Notes under the pieces: model-generated
Databases searched by the model: none
What the model saw: only the letters and a program-made list of their open reading frames with translations
Told to the model about the DNA's origin: nothing
Shown here: piece after piece, positions 43,801 through 55,800 of the stretch
Numbering within the stretch: position 1 is the first letter of the stretch
How the letters are laid out: each line of letters opens with the position of its first letter
Origin: Enoplolaimus lenunculus
Lineage: Eukaryota; Nematoda; Enoplea; Enoplida; Thoracostomopsidae
Length of the DNA: 64,000 nt
Reading direction: 5' to 3'
Assembly (NCBI GenBank): GCA_030248215.1
Contig: JASANG010004131.1
Coordinates: 467,452 to 531,451, forward strand
Program-made: the position numbers and the translations under genes

Positions 43801-46800
43801 TTGCATCGTGCAACTTACCTATTCCTGCGTTGAGTTAAATCTGATTTTAAATTCGTCCAACGATCATTCATTTCGTTCAATCGTTGCTCCAAATGATCAA
43901 CTTCTGGTCCGCTCAACGACTCGAGTAACCCGATGCCAGCTTTATAAACTTGTCGAATCGAAGCATCATCAGCGATAACGTTTGAATTAATATCCTAAAC
44001 GCCTCAATGTGTACTGCTCAAACAACTCTTAGGGCTCTTGTACCCTTCCCCACGTTTACCTTTAGGCTCAGGCTCAAGCTTAGGTTTAGTAAGTGGTTTG
44101 CCTAATCCTGAGCCATATCGTTGAATATGTGGAAGTCTACCAGGGCCAGTAAATACATCATACTAATTTTGAAAACAGAACTGCCTAAGCACTAGCGGAT
44201 ACAGAGGGGCGAGGAAAACGGAGGCATACGACCCACCCTGTCAGAAAATTTTTGTGATAAAATGGTACGGTTTTCCTTACCTTACAATTTTTGTGCTCAC
44301 AAAATTGACACATATATAGCATACAGTAAAAATGTGACAAAATTGTGGATCCGCCGCTGTTCAAATCAGTCTACAAATAGTCTGTGGAAATTCATTTTGT
44401 GCTAAAAGCTTGAAACGAGCAAGAGTTTACGTGAACGCGGACACATGACACAGCTTATGGCGTTGTAGTAGCTAATCATTGCATTTCAATCAAAACTACA
44501 TCCGATTTCGCGCCAAACGTCACAGCCACACAACAAATACCCCCTCGCTTTTCCAAATAGTAACATCAGATTAATCTTGTTCAACAGTATATACAGAGGG
44601 AAAAGGGTTCAGCTTCAGAGACGAAACCCTCGTAAAATTAGGGGCATTTTTTGTGCGGCACAGCAACAATTTATCCTCAGGTTGGCGTATGTAATAAGCC
44701 CGGGTCTGTAAAATGAATTATTTTGTATGATTTTACGGTTACCACCAACGGTTCGTAGCTAAAACCGTCTCTGTACAAGATTAAAACGGTTATTTTTGTC
44801 AAATAACAAAATACGGGTAAGCCGGTAAGACAGTCTGTATGGGGGGTGCATACGCGGGATATATGCTTCAGAAATTCCTATTAAGACCCAAAAAAATTTT
44901 AGACAAGTTTACACGTATTAGAATGAACCTGTTTGTTAAGGGCAAAAATCCGCTAAAGTTCATCTATGCTCACTGTCTGGTTATAAAATAGTTTCAAGGA
45001 AGCTTTGAAAATTGAACAGAAATAATAATGCGATGTATGTTAGCAGTGCCGGAGCAGACCAGGGTGGTGGATCCCCCAAACATCAGGGTGGAGGATCCCA
45101 AACTCGCGAGCGAAGCAAGCGAGAAGCCAGACACATCTTAAAATTTCGGTGACTTTTGGTTCTACCGGTTTGGGTGGGGGCACCTTTAGGGGTGGGCCCC
45201 CCAAATGGGAGGTATGACAGGGTGGTGGCTCCAACCCTGTACGTTAGAACCTTTAAAATTTAAGCCCGGTTTGTCAATGGTTTAGTGTTAACTGCAGTGA
45301 AGCTGCGAGTTCCGATCATCCTTTTAAACAATTTTGTCGTAGCTGATCCTTTAATTTATTCGTTATGGGTTGTGGAACTCGCATTGTTGAAATTACAGCA
45401 GAAACAATATAAGCAACTGACGTTTGCGACAGTTTAAATACGAGTGTAATGGAGTAAGCTTAAGCTTTGAACTAGTATTTTTTCTTAATCTCACGATTAA
45501 GTATAAGCTCATTCTTACGACTTAGGCTCAGGAATATGGCTATACGACTGTTGCGGCGCTGTTCTATGCATTGTCTGTCACACTTATTATCGACCATTGG
45601 TACATCAACCGCTGTAATAATTGGAATAATTGCGCGATCCTATGTACAAGCAAAATTATAAATCTGGGACACTGAGGCATATATGACTAAAACGAATTTA
45701 GAAACAAAGCCCACTAGTCAACGTTATTGCAACATTCGCAACCCTACTTGTTTAGTCTGGACTCAAGGAACTCTCACGCAAATCTTATTACAATTTCAAA
45801 CCAATGGTCCACATCATGGGCTCATGCGACAAAAAAGGTCAGGCACTGCTCCGATTTATTTCGGCTCGCGGGCCCAAAGTTTACGCTCGGGTTCGGCTCG
45901 TTTACGCTCGCAAGACCAACATTTGGGCCCGGGCCCGGTTCAGGCCCAGGCACGGGGTAGGCCCGGGCGTAGCCTGAGGCACGGGACCCGGACCGGTAGC
46001 AACCCTGCATTTATTACGTATTTATTTTCTGTTTCATTACCTGAAGCAAACCATCGATGATGTCTAAACTTGCATCACCGCTGCCAATTTGTGGAATTTG
46101 CCGAAATTGTTTTTCAAGCGAATCAAGTTTGGCTTGTGCGACTTGAAAATCGCGATGAAACGCTTGCCATGAATTGAGGCAAAACAGATACTGACTGAAA
46201 CAGAAGGGCCCATGTATAGAACAAGGCCGGAACAGTGGTATATGCATATTCCTAAGCCTAAGCCTAATAAGCCTAAACCTAAGCCTAAGCCTAAGCTTAA
46301 GCAAAAAACTTAGTCTAAAGCTTAACTTGATACTATTACAGTCCTACAGGAAAACGTTCCGGCCCTGTTCTATACATGGACCAACAGAAGTGTAGCGTGT
46401 GAGAGATACGCCGTAGCTCGTCGAACATGTTTAAGTGGTGCTAGTAATCTTACGCTGCCAAACATGCTGAGTCAAATTGACTCTCTCTCCAAAATAGGCT
46501 CTACGGGATTACACAAATTCAGTGCCAGAGCAGACGTCGCGAGAAGTCAGACGCATTTTCCAACTTCAGCGGTTTTTTAAACCGGTTAGGGTGGAGGCCC
46601 CTTTAGAGGTGGTGCCCCTTCAAATGGGTTGTATGGGGTGGCTGCTCAGGCCCTGAGTTATATGTGGTTGATTTTGCCTAATTTACCAGTAAAACCGAAA
46701 TATTTCCACGGGCCTAAAGGTTTACTAGTAATCTTTCCCGACTGACGCCTGATCAACAACGTCACAGTCATTATTTTTGACTAAACGCGAAAGTTGATTT

Positions 46801-49800
46801 TTACGCTAACTTTTTTCTTCTAACTTTAAAAACAAGAGCATACTTTCATGTTTGGTCACACCCGTAGCCAGCTCGCCTTGCTAGCGGTGGCTAGAACTTT
46901 TTTCATGTAGGGCATACAAGGGTTTTTATTGACTTATAAGCAAGGTTAAAAAAGTATGGTGTGCTGATCCTCAATGGCACACCTTGGCTACTGGCCCGTG
47001 TCTGGTGTCAGGCAACCAGATCGCGCAACCTAATTTAAATGTTTTGGCCATTGAAGGCATTCGTTCTGGGATAATTGTTAATACTTTGCTAATTCTATTT
47101 AGAACCATTTTAGTAGTGGGTTTTTATTTGAATTAGTGTTTACCGGTTCGTTTATGTTTATTTGTTTATTTTTTTGATTAATCATACTTGTACTTATCAA
47201 GATACGTTTGATTCACCAGCGACCAGTAGTCGCGTAACGCTTGCGATAATCGTTGCAGTTGTTGTTTGTCAACTGAATCAGTGCAACGCTCGGCCGTTGT
47301 TTGCGTTCGCGATTCTAGTTTCGATACGGCATCGTTCATTGCTTCGACGTTTTCTTTGATTGTCTGAACAAAAATGGTTATGAAAAATTTCTAATTTTAT
47401 GGGTTTTAAGTAGTCGTCCGTACGGCGCCGTCCGCCACCCGTACGGCGCCTATGATCACCGTGCGGTATCGTACGCAAATCACGTACGATAACGGATGGT
47501 GATGGACGGTGACGATGGCGTCGTACGAGTGGCGGACGGTGACGGACGGCGCCGGACTTGAAGTATAGCGCAATCCTAAGGTTTGCGCTATACTTCACTG
47601 TGCTGGACGACGTCGCACGCAACCGCACACCGCTATGCGTTACTAACAAACATATAAAGGCGTGGAATGATCATGGGAGGTCATGAGAAGCTCAAATATG
47701 CAAAAACTTTCAAAATCATCGAACCATTTTTGGGCAAACACGGGCTGGGGGGATAACGGAAAAGAAAAGACTCCAACAGCGTGAGCTTCCGCTTTAGACT
47801 ATGTTTTGCTTTCGCTTAGGCTTAAGTATAAGCTTAATCTTTACGCTTAGGCTTAGAATTAGGCTAATATGAAAGATTGACGAATATTTTTCCGGTTCAA
47901 AACGTACAGGCAATGGTTGAAAATAAGGCTTCAACACTGTGGCGACACGTTTATTGTAGTATAGCGTCATTGGGAACCGTAAGACATCATGTGATTATGC
48001 AAATGAGCAGAGTTAAACGTTTCATGAAATTCTACACGAAATGCTGTCGAGCAAATACGTGACAGTTTAAGTAAGCTTCTAAAATTTTAAAGTTCCATAC
48101 TGAAGCTATTAAGGCAACTGCTAGTTTTCAGCTATCATTCAGCAACTGCGAATCAGGGGCGGATTGAGAAATTTCTGACGGAGGGAGGGTTGGCAAAAGT
48201 AATGAAACGAAATATTTACAGTATGCTATATATGTGCTAATTTTCTGAAAGGGAAAATTGTAACATACTGACCAGGGTGTAAACAGATAGTAAAAATAAC
48301 GGAAACGAATAGTGATCAACATAACGGAATCGGAAAACGGATATTGAAGTATATAGAAAAGTTTCAAAAGTGTGTTACTTTTCTGCCAACACAATTGAGG
48401 CGCACATATATCCAGCGCTCTACTGTTTCAAGAATTTGAAAGAAAAAATGGCGGATTCATCAAAATTTTTTAAGATTTTGTATGAATTTCGTAATTTTTA
48501 TTTCATATCGAACGACCAACCTCAAATCCTCGGCCACACCCAGGAATTTCGGGGTGCTCTCAGCTCTCCTGTTCAGGGACTGGCTTAAGTCTACGGTACA
48601 CATGAGCCTAAAGCCTAAGTCTCAGCATAAGCCTGCTTTAAACCTAAGCCGTGGCGTCAACCTATTTTATTAATCAAGCTATGTGAGAGGCAACTTTTTG
48701 GGTTGAGGTAAACAAGTGCCACAGAGGTTACACTTGGCATCCGCGTGGCCTAATTAGTTACCATGAAAAACTGAAAAGTGCGGCCTGCGCCAGTTGTCAG
48801 ATTTGATATGAGTGTTTCTGCGAACAGTTAACCTCATTGAATGTAATCTAAACCATCAGCGAAAATCCAACTTTTTGAACTGATTCAGAAAACACCCACC
48901 ATGTATAAGTATTCACTGGAAAGTCGTATGCATTTGACGAAAACTGGTCATTCCTGTCACCTATTTTGCGTACAAAGTGCAAGCATACAATGCAAGAAAT
49001 GGTGAGTCAAATTGGCTCTCTCCGAAATAGGCTTTTCCTGACTACACAAACTGAGTCAAAATTCAACTTCGCCGGAGTCAAATTGAAAATCGAACTTGAC
49101 TCTGACGGAGTCAATTTTTGATTCAGTTTGTGTGTACCTAGTCAGGAAAAGCCTATTTCGGAGAGAGTCAATTTGAGTCACTATTTTTTGGAGTGTAGGT
49201 GCTGCAAAAAATTACATTGGTGTCTGCCCGCACGGATTTCCAAAACTAAACCTGGTTTATATTAGGATTTAATTCTAAATACTCACTACCCCTTTGTGGC
49301 CCCCTGGCAGCCAAATCACCGCATGGTCGTATTTGAAGTTTTTCAACCATTTTCTCACGAGCTGATTACGGGAGCGGGATGGGTACAGGATTGTTTCAAA
49401 ATTAAATCAGTAATTACTGACCAAACAAAAATATCAGGGATAATATTTATGAATTTGACCACAGACGGCCGAAACCACTCTATGCTCTAAGGTTGGCAAT
49501 TGTTTGAGCTAGAGCTAATTCCACTAGTTTATTAGCGAGATTTGAGCTATCGAAATGACAAATTGTATCGCTTTAGGAATACGCACATCAACTGCAAATA
49601 ATATACGGCAACATTAATAATGCACCCTTCGCTGGCGTCAGACACGTCCGCGGCTTAATGTTACTATATACTTCTGTTTACCCCTGCATTCTTCAATGTA
49701 TTCTTTCGAGAATTATTGTTCTAAACATTTAAAATTAAATTTTCTATCAGATCCTAACCAACCTTCTTGAGAGTTAAACGAAAGATGTTTGCTTTGTCGT

Positions 49801-52800
49801 AGCTCAAGACACTGAATGCTTCCAATGATTGGTCAAGTTGCGGAAACAGGAATTTCTGATAGCGGAGCGAGGGGCTGGCATGTATAATTGAAAAAATATG
49901 GCATCAAAAAGCTCAAAATTTAGCTTTAAATGACAAAACTGCGGCATAATAGGCGGCGCGGCAACATTTTCGAGATGTACAGACAAGGAAATTTTCAACA
50001 AACGAAGGAAATCAGATCGAAACCGCGAGCGAAACAAGCGGCGAAGCTTGATAAAAATTTTACCATTGCATTAATGTTTGATACAATTTGTGACAAAAAT
50101 CATGAAATATCAAAACCAAGGGATTAACAAAAGCCTGAACCTGCCCCTCTAAATATTCCAGCGCTACGCATTGAAATAGTTTTATAGTTTTCAGGAAAAC
50201 AGTGTCGCGAATACGTCTAAAATGATTGAAAATTTTGGCGTACAACTCGCTAGACTTCCTAAAATACGATTGGTTGAAAAGCGGAGACGTTCACTATGAA
50301 ACAAAACCTTCTTACTGTTGCCTTGGCATAGCTGCTGTTCTTATTTATGGTTATTGTAAATAGCGCCGCTGGTAAAATTTTACACTTCTACGAGTGCCGC
50401 AAAATTGAAGCTTTGTATGTTTACTGAATAACTAATTTTTCACCAAAAATTTTCTGACGCGCGGATGAGCCTACGTTTCCGTCTGAATCCGCCAACTCGT
50501 ACCGGAAAATCGTACATCCGCCGCTGTTTTTTTTTTTGCGAAAAAATGTTTCTTATCGTGCCCATAATGTGTTCATTCTGATAACGATAGTTAGTCACAA
50601 CGTAACTGCTGTTTATTCCGTTTTGACCCGAAATAAAACTAAAGTTTAACGTCAGTTATCTTTCAATTTAAATCAAAATTCAGCATAAATTTAAAAGTGT
50701 CGCAATGAAAGTTTTTAAACTTTTATATCGATGCACTTACACTTCTAGCTTGTATTAATGCTGACTTAATAAAATTATAATAAAGTTCGTTTTGCAGTCT
50801 CCGGCTTGCGCTGATAATATCAAAAATGCAGACACAAATACGAATGAATAGCAATTTGAATTGTCAAAATACACTTTTAGTGTAGTGGAATTTTCGTTGA
50901 AGTTCGAAAATTTCAAACATTTTTTGGTTAAAATTAAATGTTTAACCGAACTATCATTTTACAGATATAACGAAATAAAAGTAACTAAGTTTACCACCTG
51001 GGCACAGCTGAGGTTCAGAGTCAAAACCTCTCGTTTAGATTCTTGGCTACGGATTTTTATAAACTTTAGCAACTGGTAATTTTAACCATAAGAACCCGAA
51101 TTTGAAATTGTATATAAAACGTAACACCTTTTCCAAAATCTCTGCCGTGGTTCTAAACTGGAAAATTTTATGTGAATACGACAACGGGTAACAATGATCG
51201 TAAAGCATTTAACGTAAACACACCGATTGTTTTTACAAACGGGGACATTTGCCCAAAAAAGCGGTATCCATCTCATAGAATTTTAACAAGTTTAAAGATA
51301 GTAAACTGAAAATTTTTCGCTTAACCCTTTCTCACATGAATATTTTCTATTTTGTTTGAGACATACTTTTACGCTTGGATTCGAACTCCAGTGACTGGAG
51401 TGGGAGGCGTATACCATCACCCCTCAGCTAAAGGAGCTTGACGCTCGAGCCCGAGGGGGCTCTCACGTCTTGTGGTGATTTAGTACTATGGATACGTGTT
51501 GCAATTGTTCAACACGGTTGCGATATATATTATTTAACGTATATACACTGCGCTGAGTTGCCTATAGGCAACTCAATGTGTGAGAAGGGGTTAACCTCGC
51601 TACTAGTTCGAAAACACCTCTATTATCTTGGGTATAGTGGCATTCGACTACGACGTAATTTTACTGCTGCTTAAAATGTTAATATAGTTTGAAACTATGA
51701 AATTCTAATTATAAAAAATTCAAAACAGAAACGCAACAGCCAAAAACAATGATTGGTACACAGTGTATTTTGGGAACAAAATATCTGTCGAATTGGACGT
51801 CGTCTGTCGATAGTTGCGTTTTGTATATTTACGGCATTTTCAATACAATTTCACATTGTTTACTTTTGTACCAGGTTCACATAAGCACAATTATGGCAAT
51901 ATTCAACGGCGGTATATCTGTTTTGTAACACATTACCAATTTAAATTTACCCCCAAAATATTTGAAAAAATAGTGCACTGTTCAGTCAGCATATTTTAGA
52001 TCCGAATCACGGAAAAATGTAGCTATATATTTCAGAAATCAGTCCACAAGTAGCTTGTGGCAAGAATAAATTTCAGACTGAGAACGCCCGCATTAATCGA
52101 TTTGAAACTTTTGATTTCAGCAGTAGGTATCTGACACAAGTAAAACATTATAATTGTCTATTTGCGTATACAAGAAGAAGTAGGGCCCGTTTGGAATTTG
52201 GCCCATGTAAAGATCAGGGGCGGAACGTTTTTCTGTGGGACTAGAATAGAGTAAGCTTAAGCTTTAGACTATTCTTTTTGCTTGGCTTAGGCTAGGCTTA
52301 CGTTTAGGCTTAGGAATAAACTCATTCTTGCGCTTAGGCTTAGGCTTAGGCTTAGACTTAGGAAAATGCTTATAATACTGTTTTGCCCCTGTTCTTTACA
52401 TTGGCCCGAAATTTCTACAAAAACAAGAAAAGCTTTGGAATAACCTTCCGGATCATCCAAAATCAAATTTTGGCTCGATACGCTCGCAAGCAAAAAATTA
52501 TTTACATGATACAGTATTACATCAGGGAAGCAATAGCAGATCCAAAAACACGAGAACGAAGTGTTGGTTTCGAAAATCAGACAGAGTCACACCCTTCCGC
52601 TTCTTCCTGCTCCCTTAGATTATTAAAAACAGAGTCCCACCCTTCCGCTTCTTGTTGCTCCCTTAGATTATTAAAGACAGAGTCCCACCCTTCCGCTTCT
52701 TCCTGCTCCCTTAGATTATTAAAGACAGAGTCCCACCCTTCCGCTTCTTCCTGCTCCCTTAGATTATTAAAGACAGAGTCCCACCCTTCCGCTTCTTCCT

Positions 52801-55800
52801 GCTCCCTTAGATTATTAAAGACAGAGTCCCACCCTTCCGCTTCTTCCTGCTCCCTTAGATTATTAAAGACAGAGTCCCACCCTTCCGCTTCTTCCTGCTC
52901 CCTTAGATTATTAAAGACAGAGTCCCACCCTTCCGCTTCTTCCTGCTCCCTTAGATTATTAAAGACAGAGTCCCACCCTTCCGCTTCTTCCTGCTCCCTT
53001 AGATTATTAAAGACAGAGTCCCACCCTTCCGCTTCTTCCTGCTCCCTTAGATTATTAAAGACAGAGTCCCACCCTTCCGCTTCTTCCTGCTCCCTTAGAT
53101 TATTAAAGACAGAGTCCCACCCTTCCGCTTCTTCCTGCTCCCTTAGATTATTAAAGACAGAGTCCCACCCTTCCGCTTCTTCCTGCTCTCTTAGATTATT
53201 AATGCTGTCCGGAAATGAAATCTTAACCAAATTCGTGTTGATACCGAATGGCAAATACATAAACATTTTCATACAATGCAATTTTTAATATTAATAGCCT
53301 TTAAGCACCAACTCAAAATTTTATCATTATAATGGATAATCTGTGACAGATTAATACTTCCGTACTCGGTGTAGATTTTCACATTTTTACGCAAACGAAA
53401 AAAACTGTTTTCAGCAGTACTAAAACTTCAACAAGTGTTTAAAATAATAAGTTTCAGGGGCGGACATATGCCGAAAATAAATCACACGCGATAGATATAT
53501 TAAGCGGCGTCGAAAGCGTAGCTTAATTATTACGATATTCGAAATTGATATTCATCCACTTGGTCCAATGATTGGTGTCTGCCTTCATTGCCCAATCAAT
53601 ATTTTATCAACACCATGAAAGGTGTACATACCAAGTTTTATTCTTGGGCCATTATTAATGCTTTACGGGGCGGCCAGGTTTCACGTGGGTCTATGAAAGA
53701 GTGGGTTTAGATTCTAGATTACATTTTTTTGCTTAGGCTTAGGCTTAGGAACACATTTTTGCAACACTTAGGCTTAGGAATCCGCTTAATCTACTGTTAC
53801 GCCTTTAAAAGTAACATTGGCCTATTCTTGTATGCATGCCTGTCGGAAGCGAGATACAGTTTGAGTAGCGCATACAGGTATTTGTATAGATCATTAATTA
53901 AAGTTACAACTACGAGGCAGCGGTTTAGCCATGATTTCATTGCGGGGGCTGTATAACCTCAAGTAAAAGATATTTTGTCATTTTTAGATTTAGACATTCA
54001 TTTTAAAACGTGTAATCTGTGTATCTTTGTAATCTTTTCAGAAAATCACCCACTTATATACGCCCTAGCTCAATGGCGGATCCATGGGGAGGCCACCCCG
54101 GCCGTGCCCCACCCACAGCATCTCGACAAAAATTATATAGTGTCAATTGCTGTTCTACGCTGTTTATTTCTTTGTTTTATACATAATAGCGTAAGCAGCT
54201 TATAATAAGCTCCCTCTTGTTTATTCTCCCCTCTTATTTGGGACACTACAGTATGGGTCAAAAATAAGTTTACCTGTGAAATTTTGACCCCCCCGTTTTG
54301 ATATTCTGGATCCGCCACTGCCCCAGCTTAAGAGTTATAATTTTAGTACCACGATGACGGAAAATTGTATTGAATTCACCCTGTGGGGTGATATTGATGT
54401 GTTAAGCTGTAAAAGAGATAAAAATTTAATTGACTTATTTGTAAAGATGAAACGAGCAAATACTGAACTTGCGACTGTCTATCGAAGATGGATTACGTAT
54501 TCAAACGTAATTTTGTCTTCTGAAAAGGGAGGGCGGCCGCCTTTGCCCCCCTTGGCTTGGATGAATTTATTGCAAAATCTAATAATATAATGTTATTAAG
54601 TTTAAGAACGTCAATAAAATTCAATTTCTGGTTACAAAATTTAAAAGTGGACAATGCTTTTGACCTCATCAAATGACCTTTTATCCGAATCATACGGATA
54701 GCTGAACTGAGGAAACCCTGGTTTACTGCTAATGTATTTAAAGCAAATTGCTGAAAGAAACTGCGCCTTACCGAGACACCAACAAGACGGAAGAGGTTGG
54801 TATTTATTTCGCTTCTGCACACGGACGGGCCCGTAGCCCCCTGGCACAATTTGCCCCCCCCCCAGAAAGTTTACAACTTTGCTTGTAATTCATTGAAAAC
54901 CATTGAATACCCCTGCTGAAAGTTTTTAGTCCCCCTAGCAAGGTGAGCAGGCTACCGACCTGCACATGGAACGCCCGCCACGATATTGAGCAGCGGCCTA
55001 TTATAAATTTTTCAGTCAACCTCCAGTTGTTTGGACAACGCACCTTTCAATATATACCAGCCAGTTTTTATGGTTTAATTTGGTTACTTTTCGAATCAAC
55101 TTTTAATTTTTGAGAATGCTGCTATGAATATTAGCAGAGTTATTGTGTATTCACAAAAGAAATGCAGCGCCTGAACTTTATTTGGTTCATGAAAGCACTT
55201 CGTATTCTATTCAAAGTATTAAGTGAGGTTTATGGTCTAATAAGAAACTAGACACGCGAACCAATTTTGCGGTCTCTAATTAGGGAAATAGACTCCTATT
55301 GATTCATCCTCACGTTTTTATTCGCGTCACTATAGCAACAGCTGTTGTGCGACCTGGTGGAAACGTGTTATAGAACCTGCCAAGCGGGTATTTCTGAATC
55401 AGTAAAACTAATATATACGTACTTTAACAATTTTACTCATGCTTCGACAAGCGACCAATGTAAAGAACAGGGGCGTAACAGAATTATAATCATATTCCTA
55501 AGCCTAAGCCTAAGCCTAGGCCTAAGCCTAAGCTTAGGCCTAAGCCTAAGCCTAAGCCAAGCAAAAAAAGTAGTCTACAGCGTAAGCTTACTCTATTGCA
55601 GTCCGACAGAAAAACGTTCCGCCCCTGACCTATACATGGGCCGACAAAGCTAAGTACCTATCTATATCCGTTCATATCTTCAATGCCGGTCAGGCCCTAA
55701 ATACAGTGTGCTTGCCAAATTTATATAAACTGAAGAAACCCGTTGGCTCTTGTACGCGTCGCCGACATTTTGAGTCAATGCTTTATACAACGCGAAAGGT

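Larger units (their letters stand above)
43995..46040 (-). other. 2-kb intron
   Basis: It holds three MITE-like elements and a GC-rich patch near 45,870-45,975 (repeated GGGCCCGGGCCC words, CAGGGTTGCTACCGG-type end). No exon was found. Confidence 0.65.
47364..49762 (-). other. 2.4-kb intron
   Basis: It contains the CG-rich element, a SINE-body scrap (about 47,650-47,775), one end of a GGCGGATTGAG-type hAT element near 48,157 and a 208-bp foldback element. Short TTAGGC-like patches lie near 47,815 and 48,600. No exon was found. Confidence 0.65.

Noticed and set aside
52383-53288. The 301-codon plus-strand open frame and the 234-codon minus-strand frame as genes
   Set aside because: Both are produced by the 48-bp unit being a multiple of three without stops. 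Neither has start context or family similarity, and the minus-strand splice phase does not fit the neighbouring exons.
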